64,000 bases of DNA from Helicobacter_F equorum (lineage in GTDB: Bacteria; Campylobacterota; Campylobacteria; Campylobacterales; Helicobacteraceae). Under the pieces are notes generated by a model. The model saw only the letters and a list, made by a program, of their open reading frames with translations, had not been told where the DNA came from and searched no databases. Where the stretch lies: NCBI RefSeq assembly GCF_042649585.1, contig NZ_JBHRZM010000001.1, positions 146,104-210,103 on the forward strand. Reading direction: 5' to 3'. Positions 26,854-36,443 of the stretch are shown here, piece after piece; the first letter of the stretch is position 1; every line of letters starts with the position of its first letter. The translations under genes and the position numbers were made by a program.

Positions 26854-29800
26854 GTGAAAAGAGCACTTGTTTTATTTTTTGCGATGATGACGCTAGGGCA
26901 AGGAGCTGATGAAACAATACGAGAACATATAGAAAAAAGCTATAACACAATAAATTATGATTATAGCAAAATAGCCCAAAAAGGAACTGGCGTAGCAATA
27001 GGTTTTATTGATTCTGCTTTTATTTTAACTCATCCAAGTTTTTTAGGGAAAGTTGGAGATACTAGGGGGCCAAATTATATTAGTGAAGTTCCAAGTAAAT
27101 CACTTGCTGCTATGCATGGAACTCATGTAGCAGGTATTGCGTTAGGGAATTTTATACATTTAAGTAGTTCAAATGCGGATATATATGGTATAGCTTCAAA
27201 AGCTGCATTATTTGGGATTTCAAATCTAAACCCAGATAGTCCAAATCAAGTTGATTATGATGAAGTAATATTTTTTTTTAAAAGTAATAATGTAAGAATT
27301 GTAAATAATAGTTGGGGGCTTACTTATTATCCAAATGCTGGTAAAAAAATAGATAATCAAATCTCTTTTGCATATTCTTATGTTGATTTTCCATCAAATA
27401 CAAATGAAGTGTTTAAAGTGGCAAATGGAGAGATTGATTTAAAGGCTACAATGGAGCTTGCTAAATCCGGAATTCTACAAATTCATAGCTCAGGCAATGA
27501 AGGTCAGCGTGCACCTACGATAAATGCCAGTATTCGCTCTTATGATGAAAGCTTACAGGCATGGATAAATGTAGGTGCAATAGACCAAGGCTATTTTACT
27601 AAAACAAATGATTATTTTACAATAGACAAAAGTGTTAAAAAAAGTAAGTATGGCAATAATGATGTATATATAAGAAGTGCTTTTACTGATTTTTCAAACT
27701 CTTTTAAAGGAGCACAAGCTTATAGTATTTTAGCGCCAGGTTATGAAATACTTTCGGCAAATGCCTATTTTGAAAAAGGCGTATCCCCGTATTCTCAGTA
27801 TTCAGTAAAATGTATAGAAAATGATGAATTTTGTGCTTTTTCTGGCACAAGTCAAGCAGCGCCTTTTGTAAGCGGTGTGGCTGCTCTGGTGGCTGAAAAA
27901 TATCCTTTTGCTGATGGTAGGCTTTTGGCTGATATTATTTTAAGCACAGCAAATTCAAATATCGCTGATGACCAATTACCAAAAATAATTGTAAAACAAA
28001 GTGACCAACAATGGACAGCTGAGCAAGATAACTGGCAAAAACATTATTATTACGATATTATTTATACACAAGACATAAAAGCAAATGAAAAAAATAATAA
28101 TGATTTAATACAAGATTTAAAAACAGAGTTACAATTAACAGAAGAAGAGGCAAAGGTTGTAGTATCTCACCTTATGAACGGCACGGCTACTTATATGACA
28201 AAAGATGAGCTTATCGGTCAAGGAATTCTAGATGCAGAAAAGGCTTTAAAAGGTCTTGCTAAGCTTGATGTAAATAGGCTTTTAGATAGTGATATAAAAA
28301 CTGCGCCAAGTGGCGATAAACAAGCGTTTTACACTATAAATACAAAAGGACAAAACGGCGAATTTAGCAATGATGTTTCACAAGTGGAATGGAAGCCTGA
28401 GTGGCATAATGAAAATGCGTATAACGCACCAAAAGAGCTAAAAAATATCGCAAAAATCGGCTTAGAGAAAACAGGTGCTGGGACGCTAACGCTTAGTGGT
28501 ACAAATAGTTATTTAGGCGATACTATCGCAAGTGGTGGAATTCTAAAACTAACCGGTAGCCTTACAAATAGCTCAGTATTTGCGCAAAATGGGGGAATTT
28601 TTAATTTAGCTAGTAGTGGAAATGTAGCAAATGATGTAACTGCTATGAATAATGGTATCGTTTTGCTTTCTGGTGGGACGATAGAGCAAAAACTATACTC
28701 TAAAAATAATGGTATCATACAATTAGCACAAGGTGGAAGTGCCACAATTAAGGGTGGTGTAAATAACGCTGGAATTCTAAAAGGTAATGGGACAATAATT
28801 GGAAATGTAGAGAATACTGGCACTATAATGTCTGGTTTTTATAATGAAATTGATGATATAAAAGGTGGTGAAAAGCTAAATATTCAAGGCAATTTCACGC
28901 AGTCGTTAGAGAGTGCAAAACTTCAAATCGCATTTTTAAAAAACGGCACAAATACTGATTTTAGTGCTACAAATTATGCAATATCAGGTGGAATTTTGGA
29001 ATACATACCACTTCAAAAAGCAAATGAACTAATAAAAGCTGGTGAGACAATCACAATTAACCTTGAAAAAGCATTACAAGATAAGCTAGATGATTTTAAG
29101 GAAGTAAGAGCTGGTTCTACAAACATTTTAAATTTTAAAGTAGATGAACAAAATAAAAATATATTAAACGCTTCTATGAAACAAACAGCGTTTTATGGCG
29201 GAAACAGCGACCTTGCAAATGCTTTAAAACAAATATTTATGAACGATCACTCGCCTGAGTATGATGCTGCGTTTGCTGCAATTGAGCAACTGAGTCCAGC
29301 TATGTATCAAGAATCTATGGAAAGTATAGCCGCTTCTCCTAAAAAACAAAACTTAAATTCTATTGATGGGATACAAAAAACACTTAGTGTGAAAAATGTA
29401 GTATTTATAATTGATCCATCTGATAATATTGGTGATTTAAATCCTTCAAGTGCTGTGTTTAAACCAACAGCAGCACTTGGAGATGCTCACTTACAAAATA
29501 TAGATGATGCGTTTATAAAAACAAAATTAAATAGTGGTTTTACATATCAAAAAACGGAGCATGATGAATATAATCAAGTTTTGCAGCTATTTGATATCCA
29601 AGCCAAAAAAGAGATTGATAAAAACTCTAAATTTGGTGCTTTTGTAGGGCTTGGACATAGCAACACAGCAAATGATATTTTGGAAACAAAGTCCAATATA
29701 CTATCAGTAGGTTTTAGCTATGTGCGTGATTTTGACATAGTTAGTATGCTTTGGGTAATCAGTGGTGGTGTAAGTTTTAATGACCTTAAGCAAAGCGTAA

Positions 29801-30312
29801 GGTATTTGCCAAACAGCACAACAAATGCTAGATATGATAACTATTTTCTGACTGCTCAAACTGGTATTTATAAAAATTTTGGTATCACTCAAAATATCAT
29901 TATGACACCAATTATGATGTTTGAATACAATTTCATTCACCAAAATGGTTTTAGCCAAAGTGGCGGAGTTTTTTCAAGAGATTTTAAAGCAACAAATAAT
30001 AACTTTGCTAGAATTTGGGTAGGTGTTGAAACTTCACAAAAGTGGGTGTTAAATGAGTATGAACTTACGGGTTCTTTATATGCTTTTTATTGGCATAGAT
30101 TTAATAGAAAACAAAGTGAAGAATTAAGTTTTAGTGTAGCCCCTGATTTGCGATTTAGCAATCATTTTAACGCTGAAAAAGATGGTTTTTATGGTGGTGT
30201 ATCACTACAGGCTAATAGAAAAAATTTCTTCTTTAAGCTTAGTCTTAGTGATGAAAAAGCAAGTGCATATAATCAATACGCAATTATGTTCCGTGCCGGA
30301 ATTTATTTTTGA
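26854..30312 (+). CDS. Subtilisin-like (S8) serine protease autotransporter
   Basis: The 1152-residue protein starts at a GTG and has a signal peptide ending near GQGA. The S8 triad is visible: Asp53 (GFIDSAF), His88 (MHGTHVAG) and Ser333 (FSGTSQAAPF), with the oxyanion Asn215 in SSGNEG. A passenger repeat follows around residues 540-600 (LEKTGAGTLTLSGTNSYLGDT). The last 280 or so residues form an autotransporter beta-barrel ending in Phe. It should reach the cell surface and cleave host or bacterial proteins. The gene is AT-rich, rich in Asn and Lys, and has only one AGAATCT word, unlike its neighbours, and lies between tRNA genes, so transfer from a Campylobacter-like donor is likely. A nine-T run lies at 27271-27279. 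Confidence 0.92.
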   Translation: MKRALVLFFAMMTLGQGADETIREHIEKSYNTINYDYSKIAQKGTGVAIGFIDSAFILTHPSFLGKVGDTRGPNYISEVPSKSLAAMHGTHVAGIALGNFIHLSSSNADIYGIASKAALFGISNLNPDSPNQVDYDEVIFFFKSNNVRIVNNSWGLTYYPNAGKKIDNQISFAYSYVDFPSNTNEVFKVANGEIDLKATMELAKSGILQIHSSGNEGQRAPTINASIRSYDESLQAWINVGAIDQGYFTKTNDYFTIDKSVKKSKYGNNDVYIRSAFTDFSNSFKGAQAYSILAPGYEILSANAYFEKGVSPYSQYSVKCIENDEFCAFSGTSQAAPFVSGVAALVAEKYPFADGRLLADIILSTANSNIADDQLPKIIVKQSDQQWTAEQDNWQKHYYYDIIYTQDIKANEKNNNDLIQDLKTELQLTEEEAKVVVSHLMNGTATYMTKDELIGQGILDAEKALKGLAKLDVNRLLDSDIKTAPSGDKQAFYTINTKGQNGEFSNDVSQVEWKPEWHNENAYNAPKELKNIAKIGLEKTGAGTLTLSGTNSYLGDTIASGGILKLTGSLTNSSVFAQNGGIFNLASSGNVANDVTAMNNGIVLLSGGTIEQKLYSKNNGIIQLAQGGSATIKGGVNNAGILKGNGTIIGNVENTGTIMSGFYNEIDDIKGGEKLNIQGNFTQSLESAKLQIAFLKNGTNTDFSATNYAISGGILEYIPLQKANELIKAGETITINLEKALQDKLDDFKEVRAGSTNILNFKVDEQNKNILNASMKQTAFYGGNSDLANALKQIFMNDHSPEYDAAFAAIEQLSPAMYQESMESIAASPKKQNLNSIDGIQKTLSVKNVVFIIDPSDNIGDLNPSSAVFKPTAALGDAHLQNIDDAFIKTKLNSGFTYQKTEHDEYNQVLQLFDIQAKKEIDKNSKFGAFVGLGHSNTANDILETKSNILSVGFSYVRDFDIVSMLWVISGGVSFNDLKQSVRYLPNSTTNARYDNYFLTAQTGIYKNFGITQNIIMTPIMMFEYNFIHQNGFSQSGGVFSRDFKATNNNFARIWVGVETSQKWVLNEYELTGSLYAFYWHRFNRKQSEELSFSVAPDLRFSNHFNAEKDGFYGGVSLQANRKNFFFKLSLSDEKASAYNQYAIMFRAGIYF
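27271..27279 (+). repeat. T9 homopolymer inside the autotransporter
   Basis: Nine T encode Phe-Phe-Phe in the protease domain. A change in length would shift the frame early in the gene, so it may be a contingency site, though A/T runs are common in this AT-rich gene. Confidence 0.5.
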
Positions 30313-30683
30313 TTTATAAGGATTCTAATTTTTAAATTATAACTCTAAAGACCATCACGACAAATAAAAGAAGTAAGAGTATCAAAGCCCTGTTATTACT
30401 TTTGTGCGTGGAGTATTTTTTAAAAGCTAGGGTATTACATATGTAACTATATTTAGTGTAGTTCGCTTTATCGTAGATTCTGTATGAAAGCATTTGAGCA
30501 TAAAAAGCTATCAAAGAATATAGATAATCGTTATTTTTTGGTTATGTTGGAGTAAGGTATGCATATATGAGGAGAATAGACTTTAGTTTGCATATAAAAC
30601 CCATTGTGTTGGTATTTATGAGACAAAACATTGCGTTAGTTTTGTATAGGAATATTATATTGTCGGATCATGTTTTCTAAGGG

Positions 30684-30760
30684 TGGTACGCTCGGAGGGA
30701 GTCGAACCCCCAACCCTCAGATCCGAAGTCTGATGCTCTATCCAATTGAGCTACGAACGC
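30684..30760 (-). tRNA. tRNA-Arg (TCG)
   Basis: A 77-base cloverleaf with loop CTTCGGA (anticodon TCG, Arg), acceptor GCGTTCG against CGAGCGT, T loop TTCGACT and encoded CCA. It is the last of three tRNA genes in a row. The 371 bases from 30313 to 30683 hold no supported gene. Confidence 0.96.
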
Positions 30761-30789
30761 AAATAAACATGATTAATATTTGGAGAGAA

Positions 30790-30867
30790 TGGGGTGGGTG
30801 ATGGGGCTCGAACCCACGACCCTCAGTGCCACAAACTGATGCTCTAACCAACTGAGCTACACCCACC
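30790..30867 (-). tRNA. tRNA-His (GTG)
   Basis: The anticodon loop TTGTGGC gives GTG (His). An extra G at position -1 faces C73, the identity mark of tRNA-His. The stem GTGGGTG pairs with CACCCAC and CCA is encoded. Confidence 0.96.
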
Positions 30868-30881
30868 ATAAGCACAAAAAA

Positions 30882-30959
30882 TGGTCGGGGCGAAAGGATT
30901 CGAACCTTCGACCCCTTGGTCCCAAACCAAGTGCGCTAACCAGACTGCGCTACGCCCCG
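30882..30959 (-). tRNA. tRNA-Pro (TGG)
   Basis: A 78-base cloverleaf with loop TTTGGGA (anticodon TGG, Pro), acceptor CGGGGCG against CGCCCCG, T loop TTCGAAT and encoded CCA. It is the first gene of the Pro-His-Arg tRNA operon. Confidence 0.97.
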
Positions 30960-30977
30960 ACTAAAAATAAAAGGCGT

Positions 30978-30983
30978 ATTATA
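30978..30983 (-). promoter_or_regulatory. Candidate -10 element (TATAAT) for the tRNA Pro-His-Arg operon
   Basis: TATAAT on the minus strand lies 19 bases before tRNA-Pro. No other good promoter is seen between the three tRNAs. Confidence 0.6.
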
Positions 30984-31086
30984 GTTTGAGAGACTTTAAA
31001 AAAGGCTGAAATCAAGAATACGCGTATAAGCACCCACTTAGTAACAATTGTCAGAATCTAGATTATATTGTAGTATGCTAACAAGG

Positions 31087-31458
31087 TTAGATAGTTGCTA
31101 TACATTCAATCTCTACAAGAGCATTTTTTGGTAGAGTTTTTACCGCTATTGTACTTCGTGCAGGTTTGTGATCATCAAAGTATGTTGCATATATAGCGTT
31201 CATTGCACCAAAGCTTTCCATGTCTGATAAAAATACACTTGTTTTTATGACCTTTTGGAGTGAGCTTCCTGCTTGTTCTAAAATTGCTCTTAGATTCTCA
31301 AATACCTGTGTAGTTTGCGCTTGTATATCACCCTCATTCATTATGCCTTGAGAATTGAGTGCGATTTGACCTGATGTGTAGACAAGTCCATTATGCACGA
31401 TAGCTTGTGAATATGGTCCTATAGCTTCAGGAGCGTTTGGTGTAAAGATGGTTTGCAT
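31087..31458 (-). CDS. ridA: RidA family reactive-intermediate deaminase
   Basis: The 123-residue protein reads as RidA: APEAIGPYSQAIVHNGLVYTSGQIAL at the start, KTSVFLSDMESFGAMNAIYATYF in the middle, and the Arg and Glu ligands in PARSTIAVKTLPKNALVEIECIA. It hydrolyses enamine/imine intermediates made by PLP enzymes. It stands alone downstream of nothing on its strand except the tRNA operon. Confidence 0.94.
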   Translation of the reverse strand: MQTIFTPNAPEAIGPYSQAIVHNGLVYTSGQIALNSQGIMNEGDIQAQTTQVFENLRAILEQAGSSLQKVIKTSVFLSDMESFGAMNAIYATYFDDHKPARSTIAVKTLPKNALVEIECIATI

Positions 31459-31527
31459 AATTTTCCTTTCATATGACTTGAGTGCGCATTATAGCATAGC
31501 GACACTTGCTTTTTATCTGAAAATCGT

Positions 31528-31533
31528 TATAAT
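31528..31533 (+). promoter_or_regulatory. Candidate -10 element (TATAAT) deciding the next start
   Basis: TATAAT lies so close to the first possible starts (31539-31551) that transcription would begin near 31540. This favours the GTG at 31563, which has GGAG at 31553-31556. Confidence 0.5.
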
Positions 31534-31562
31534 TCAAGGTGATGATAATTATGGAGTGTGGC

Positions 31563-32102
31563 GTGAAGAAGATATGGTGTTGTGTATGTGTGATGTGCGG
31601 AGTGCTGTGGAGTGATAATTTTATCATAGATTCATATTCCCTTAAAGATTTTGAATTACTTCTTAAGCCTAATCAAACATTGATTATTAACCATCAAACA
31701 AAAGCACTACTTGGGATTTTAGAAACTCTTGATGATGGCACGATGAAGCGATTGCCTATTCCAAAAAAATGGCTTAGTAAACATGAAGAGCATGCCTCAA
31801 GGCTTAAAATATATTCGGATTACACAGAGACAAAAACTACCATAGGTTCTAGCACTACGACAATTTACCAAAAAAATCAAGACTTTGAATCTAAGGATGT
31901 TAGCAATAATCCTGCTTTGCAGTCTTCTTATGCTGTGCCAAAAAACTTACCCACACCACAGCAATCTCAATCAACAAGACAACAAAACCCTTCCTCTGTT
32001 AAACCTCAAGCTACAAATAATAAGATACAAAATACTAGAGAATGGGATAAGAAAAAGATTATCTATGAGCAAAAAACCGAAGTTATAGACTTGGGACATT
32101 AG
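31563..32102 (+). CDS. Small exported protein of unknown function
   Basis: From the GTG at 31563 the product is 179 residues. It starts MKKIWCCVCVMCGVLWSDN, a short signal-like segment, then a compact part (SLKDFELLLKPNQTLIINHQTKALLGILE) and a low-complexity tail rich in Gln, Ser, Asn and Pro before a basic end, KKKIIYEQKTEVIDLGH. I do not recognise a family. It is probably periplasmic. It is a single-gene unit converging on trpA with a 6-base gap. Confidence 0.65.
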   Translation: MKKIWCCVCVMCGVLWSDNFIIDSYSLKDFELLLKPNQTLIINHQTKALLGILETLDDGTMKRLPIPKKWLSKHEEHASRLKIYSDYTETKTTIGSSTTTIYQKNQDFESKDVSNNPALQSSYAVPKNLPTPQQSQSTRQQNPSSVKPQATNNKIQNTREWDKKKIIYEQKTEVIDLGH

Positions 32103-32108
32103 ATAACT

Positions 32109-32873
32109 TTATATTTCTTGCATTGCTTGTTTGATACTTTTGGCGTATGCTCCTATGTGCTTGGGAGCATCTTTGCCATGTTGTGCGCAGAGCTTTACAA
32201 TCGCGCTACCTATGACTACGCCATCGGCATAGCGACTAATCGTTTTGGCTTGTTCTGGCGTAGAAATACCAAACCCTACAGCTACGGGTATATCACGAAT
32301 ACTTTTTATAGAATCTACCATGGCTTTAACATCATTATTGATATTTTCACGCACACCTGTAACGCCATATGAGGACACACAATATACAAATCCTTTGGCT
32401 TCTTGTATGATTTGTATAAGTCTTTTGGCTGATGTGGGTGCAACAAAAGAGATAAGATTAATGCTAAATGCATCGCACACTTCCTCAAATTCTTGTTTTT
32501 CCTCAAATGGCACATCAGGCAATAAAAGAGCTTGTATGTCTAGAGCATTGGCTTTTTGCATAAATTTTGTACTTCCATAGGAAAACACTACATTAGCATA
32601 TGTCATAAAGGCTAATGGCACATTGCATTTGCGACGCACGCGCGCTACCATATCAAATATTGCATCTGTGCTCACGCCATTTTTAAGTGCTTCTTCACTT
32701 GCTTTTTGTATGACTGCTCCCTCCGCCACTGGATCTGAAAATGGGATACCAAGTTCGATGAGATCTGCACCATTTTCTGCAAGGGTATAGATGATTTCTT
32801 CGCTTATGTCTAGATTGGGATAACCACAAGTAATAAATGGAATAAATGCTTTATGCGTAAAAATATCATTCAT
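32109..32873 (-). CDS. trpA: Tryptophan synthase alpha chain
   Basis: The 254-residue TIM barrel carries FITCGYPNLDISEEII, ADLIELGIPFSDPVAEGAVIQ (catalytic Glu and Asp) and VGFGISTPEQAKTI. It cleaves indole-glycerol phosphate to indole inside the TrpA2B2 complex. It overlaps the trpB end by 8 bases and is the last gene of the carB-xseB-trpDCFBA run. Confidence 0.96.
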   Translation of the reverse strand: MNDIFTHKAFIPFITCGYPNLDISEEIIYTLAENGADLIELGIPFSDPVAEGAVIQKASEEALKNGVSTDAIFDMVARVRRKCNVPLAFMTYANVVFSYGSTKFMQKANALDIQALLLPDVPFEEKQEFEEVCDAFSINLISFVAPTSAKRLIQIIQEAKGFVYCVSSYGVTGVRENINNDVKAMVDSIKSIRDIPVAVGFGISTPEQAKTISRYADGVVIGSAIVKLCAQHGKDAPKHIGAYAKSIKQAMQEI

Positions 32874-34050
32874 AGATTTTTGCTCCTCTATATCGTGCTA
32901 TAGCCGCACAATCCTTATCGCCTCTACCAGAGAGATTCACTACTATGATATGGTTTTTTGGCATGGTGGGGGCAATTTGTATTGCGTAGGCTAATGCGTG
33001 TGCACTTTCAATAGCTGGGATTATACCCTCAACTTTTGCAAGATATTCAAATGCTTCTACTGCTTGTATGTCTGTGATAGGGACATATGTAGCGCGACTA
33101 CTATCTCGTAAAAATGCGTGCTCTGGTCCAATGCCCGGATAATCAAGTCCTGCAGATATACACTCTACAGGTGCGATTTGTCCATATTGATCCTGACAAA
33201 AATATGATTTCATACCATGAAAAATGCCTACTTTTCCCACACTAAGTGTTGCAGCGCTTTTTGGGGTTGTTATACCTGCACCTGCACCCTCGCACCCTAC
33301 AAGCTTTATATGTGAATATTCTAGGAAATGATAAAAGGCTCCAATGGCATTAGAACCACCACCTACACAAGCAATAACCATATTTGGTAGGCATCCCTCA
33401 AGATGTAGGATTTGTTCTCTAATCTCTTGTGAAATGATTGCCTGAAAATCACGCACAATGGTAGGAAAAGGGTGGGGACCCATGACAGAACCAAGTACAT
33501 AATGCGTGTTGGCTATGTTGCGCGTCCATTCCTTGAGTGTTTCGGACACTGCGTCTTTGAGTGTAGCGGTGCCACTTTCTACTACATTGACTTTAGCACC
33601 TAAGAGATTTATGCGATAGACATTGAGTGCCTGGCGTATGGTGTCTTCTTTGCCCATAAAGATTTCACACTCCATACCCAAAAGGGCTGCGGCAGTTGCA
33701 GTCGCTACGCCATGTTGTCCCGCACCTGTTTCGGCGATAAGGCGTGTTTTTCCCATTTGTTTTGCTAATAGGGCTTGTCCTAGTGCGTTATTTATTTTGT
33801 GTGAGCCTGTGTGGTTTAAATCCTCGCGTTTAAGATAGATTTTTGCACCACCCAGATTCTCGCTCATTGCCTTAGCAAAATATAATGGCGATGGGCGATT
33901 GACATAATCTTGCAATAAAGTTTTTAGTTGTGTCTGGAATGTAGTATCATGTTTGTAGTGCGTATAGGCTTCTTGTAGTTCAAAGAGTGGTTGCATAAGT
34001 ATCTCTGGCACAAATGTGCCTCCAAATTCTCCAAAATATGCTTTATTCAT
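32866..34050 (-). CDS. trpB: Tryptophan synthase beta chain
   Basis: From the ATG at 34050 (MNKAYFGEFGGTFVPEIL) the protein is 394 residues. PLP is held by Lys in HTGSHKINNALGQALLA and by the phosphate loop CVGGGSNAIGAF; ETGAGQHGVATATAAALLG is the other hallmark. It condenses indole with serine. This start overlaps the trpF stop by 8 bases and has AGGAAA upstream; a longer frame to 34095 adds residues not typical of the family. Confidence 0.96.
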   Translation of the reverse strand: MNKAYFGEFGGTFVPEILMQPLFELQEAYTHYKHDTTFQTQLKTLLQDYVNRPSPLYFAKAMSENLGGAKIYLKREDLNHTGSHKINNALGQALLAKQMGKTRLIAETGAGQHGVATATAAALLGMECEIFMGKEDTIRQALNVYRINLLGAKVNVVESGTATLKDAVSETLKEWTRNIANTHYVLGSVMGPHPFPTIVRDFQAIISQEIREQILHLEGCLPNMVIACVGGGSNAIGAFYHFLEYSHIKLVGCEGAGAGITTPKSAATLSVGKVGIFHGMKSYFCQDQYGQIAPVECISAGLDYPGIGPEHAFLRDSSRATYVPITDIQAVEAFEYLAKVEGIIPAIESAHALAYAIQIAPTMPKNHIIVVNLSGRGDKDCAAIARYRGAKIYE

Positions 34051-34645
34051 GGGTGTTTCCTCGTATGGTGTGTATGATGTGTGCCATTTTTTCAAAGTCT
34101 TTTATTCCTTGCGATTCTATACCACTTGAAACATCAATCGCATAAGGCTTGTGTGATATGGCTTGTGCGAGATTACTTGCATTAATACCACCTGCCAAAA
34201 AATATGGTTTTGTGTTATGTATCTCATCTAAGAATTTCCAATCAAAACATAAGCCACTGCCGCCACTGCTACTATCATAGAGTATATGGTCTGCAAGTGT
34301 GGTGGTGTGTATATCGTGTATATTTTGCACACGCACTGCTTTGATAATAGGTACATTGCACAATGCTTTAAGTTCAGCTATGTATTCCTCACTCTCGTTT
34401 CCGTGAAGTTGTATGATGTCGATTAATCCTTCTTGGATAATCTCAAGGATTCTCTCTTTTGGACTATCAACAAAAACCCCCACTACTTGGATAGAATCTA
34501 TAAGGTGTTTTTTATATTCATAGGCTTGAGAAATGCGTATTTCTCTCTTGCTTGGAGCAAAAACAAAACCTATGAAATCAGGTTGTAGTATGTTGGCAAA
34601 AGTAATATCTTCTTGTCTAAAAAGCCCACAAGTTTTTATTTTCAC
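34043..34645 (-). CDS. trpF: Phosphoribosylanthranilate isomerase
   Basis: The 200-residue barrel starts MKIKTCGLFRQEDI with the catalytic Cys and has DIIQLHGNES and AIDVSSGIESQGIKDFEKM with the catalytic Asp and the phosphate site. It is separate from trpC here, unlike the fused enzyme of E. coli. Its ATG overlaps the trpC stop (ATGA). Confidence 0.95.
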   Translation of the reverse strand: MKIKTCGLFRQEDITFANILQPDFIGFVFAPSKREIRISQAYEYKKHLIDSIQVVGVFVDSPKERILEIIQEGLIDIIQLHGNESEEYIAELKALCNVPIIKAVRVQNIHDIHTTTLADHILYDSSSGGSGLCFDWKFLDEIHNTKPYFLAGGINASNLAQAISHKPYAIDVSSGIESQGIKDFEKMAHIIHTIRGNTHE

Positions 34646-35433
34646 TGATGTGTATCCTTGGTGCGTAATTTTGTGAGTGTAGCGCCTTTGTCTTGTGTAC
34701 TCATAAGTGTTTGTCCTATCAGCACCGCATTAAAACCACAAGATTCTAAGAGACAAATATCATCTGCAGTTTTTATCCCACTTTCACTGACAAGTATAAC
34801 ATCATTTGGCACAAGCTTTGCAAGTTTTGTGCTTGTGTGAATATCAACACTAAAATCTCGCAAATCGCGATTATTAATCCCAATAATGCGTGCTTTAGAA
34901 TCTAATGCAACGCGTAGCTGCTCCTCATCATGTACTTCTGTAAGCACACAGAGCCCTAGAGTATGAGCTATGTCTAAATATTCTTGGATTTGCTGTGGTT
35001 GGAGCATTGCTACTATCAAAAGGATAGCACTTGCACCAAGCACTTTGGCTTCATAAATCATATACGAATCTAATATGAAATCTTTTCGTAATATAGGGAT
35101 ATTCACACATTTTGCTATGTCTTGTAGATATTTATCATTACCCAAAAAGTGTTTTGGTTCGGTTAAGCATGAGATACAATCCGCTCCAGATTCTTGGTAG
35201 GTCATAGCAATTTGCACAGGGTCGAAGTCTTTGGCGATGATACCTTGCGAAGGCGAGGCTTTTTTGACTTCACAAATAAAGCTCATTCGTTTGTGGGAGA
35301 GGGCTTGTTCAAACCTCCCATAACACTTATCTAATGCCAAAGCTTGTGTGCGTATATGTTCTAATGATAGTTGTGCTTTTTTGTGTGCTATGCGATCTTT
35401 AGTATCTTGTGTTATTGTATCGAGGATAGTCAT
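34642..35433 (-). CDS. trpC: Indole-3-glycerol phosphate synthase
   Basis: The 263-residue protein has SFICEVKKASPSQGIIAKDFDP, PILRKDFILDSYMIYEA and IIGINNRDLRDFSVD, with the catalytic Lys and Glu typical of TrpC. I start at the ATG at 35433, which overlaps the trpD stop as ATGA; an upstream Met lies inside trpD. It forms the indole ring for TrpA. Confidence 0.96.
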   Translation of the reverse strand: MTILDTITQDTKDRIAHKKAQLSLEHIRTQALALDKCYGRFEQALSHKRMSFICEVKKASPSQGIIAKDFDPVQIAMTYQESGADCISCLTEPKHFLGNDKYLQDIAKCVNIPILRKDFILDSYMIYEAKVLGASAILLIVAMLQPQQIQEYLDIAHTLGLCVLTEVHDEEQLRVALDSKARIIGINNRDLRDFSVDIHTSTKLAKLVPNDVILVSESGIKTADDICLLESCGFNAVLIGQTLMSTQDKGATLTKLRTKDTHQ

Positions 35434-36440
35434 CTGTTGCTCTCTGCAATAAAGCATTCTAATTGTTTGCTTGCCATGCCTTCATCAATGAGATTCTCCG
35501 CCATTCTTACACCTTCTTTTATGCTTTGTGCTTTGTTTGCTATGTATAGCGCAGCTCCAGCATTAAAACACACAGCTTGGCGTTTTGCTCCTTTTTGTAT
35601 GCCATAGAGAATATCTCTGGTGATTTGTGCATTTTCTTGTGCATCTCCACCTTTTAAATCTTCTTTGTCGCAGTATGTATAGCCCACATCATTTGGATCT
35701 ATTTCATACATACTGAATTTACCATTATCGACTTCACATATTTTTGTGGGCGCACTCATTGAGATTTCATCAAGTTTGTCTTTGCCATATACAACCATAC
35801 CACGCTTAACCCCTAAGTTACACATAACTTTGGCTAATGGCTCTACAAGGCTTTCATCATATACACCCATAAGTTCCATATTCGCCCCAGCAGGATTACA
35901 TAATGGTCCTAAAACGTTAAAAATTGTCTTTATGCCTAGTTCTTTGCGAATTGGCGCTACATATTTCATTGAGATATGATAATTTTGTGCAAACAAAAAA
36001 CATATATGAATCTTATGTAAAAGGGCTTGAGATTGTTCAGGCGAAAGAGAAATATTCACGCCCAAAGCCTCTAGCATGTCCGCCGCACCACTTTTAGATG
36101 ATGCTGCACGATTGCCATGTTTGGCGACTGATACACCTGCGCTAGAAACTACAAGTGCAGCAGTTGTGGAGATATTAAAAGAATTTGATCCATCACCACC
36201 TGTGCCTACAATTTCTAGCACATCCATATTATGAAGTAATTTTATGCAGTACGCACGCATACTTTTTGCTGAAGCAGTGATTTCCTCGATACTTTCACCT
36301 TTGAGCGCTAGGGCAGTGAGATATGCAGACATTTGCACTGCACTTGCTTCACCGCGCATAATCTCGTGCATGACTTCTTGGGCTTGTTCAAAGCTAAGAT
36401 CTTTTCTGTGTGAGAGTTGTATAATGGCTTCTTGTATCAT
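35430..36440 (-). CDS. trpD: Anthranilate phosphoribosyltransferase
   Basis: The 336-residue protein has the PRPP loop IVGTGGDGSNSFNIST, KHGNRAASSKSGAADMLEALG and VLGPLCNPAGA. It is a stand-alone TrpD without a fused glutaminase. It starts three bases after the xseB stop. No trpE or trpG lies in this cluster, so anthranilate synthase must be encoded elsewhere or shared with the pab locus. Confidence 0.96.
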   Translation of the reverse strand: MIQEAIIQLSHRKDLSFEQAQEVMHEIMRGEASAVQMSAYLTALALKGESIEEITASAKSMRAYCIKLLHNMDVLEIVGTGGDGSNSFNISTTAALVVSSAGVSVAKHGNRAASSKSGAADMLEALGVNISLSPEQSQALLHKIHICFLFAQNYHISMKYVAPIRKELGIKTIFNVLGPLCNPAGANMELMGVYDESLVEPLAKVMCNLGVKRGMVVYGKDKLDEISMSAPTKICEVDNGKFSMYEIDPNDVGYTYCDKEDLKGGDAQENAQITRDILYGIQKGAKRQAVCFNAGAALYIANKAQSIKEGVRMAENLIDEGMASKQLECFIAESNR

Positions 36441-36443
36441 TGC

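Noticed and set aside
30332..30514. A 60-codon minus-strand frame with a hydrophobic C-terminus downstream of the autotransporter
   Set aside because: There is no convincing ribosome site or family match. The region may be decayed DNA at the insertion border.
30564..30680. A short plus-strand frame (MRRIDFSLHIKP...) before the tRNA operon
   Set aside because: Under 40 codons, no homology recognised, and it ends close to tRNA-Arg on the other strand.
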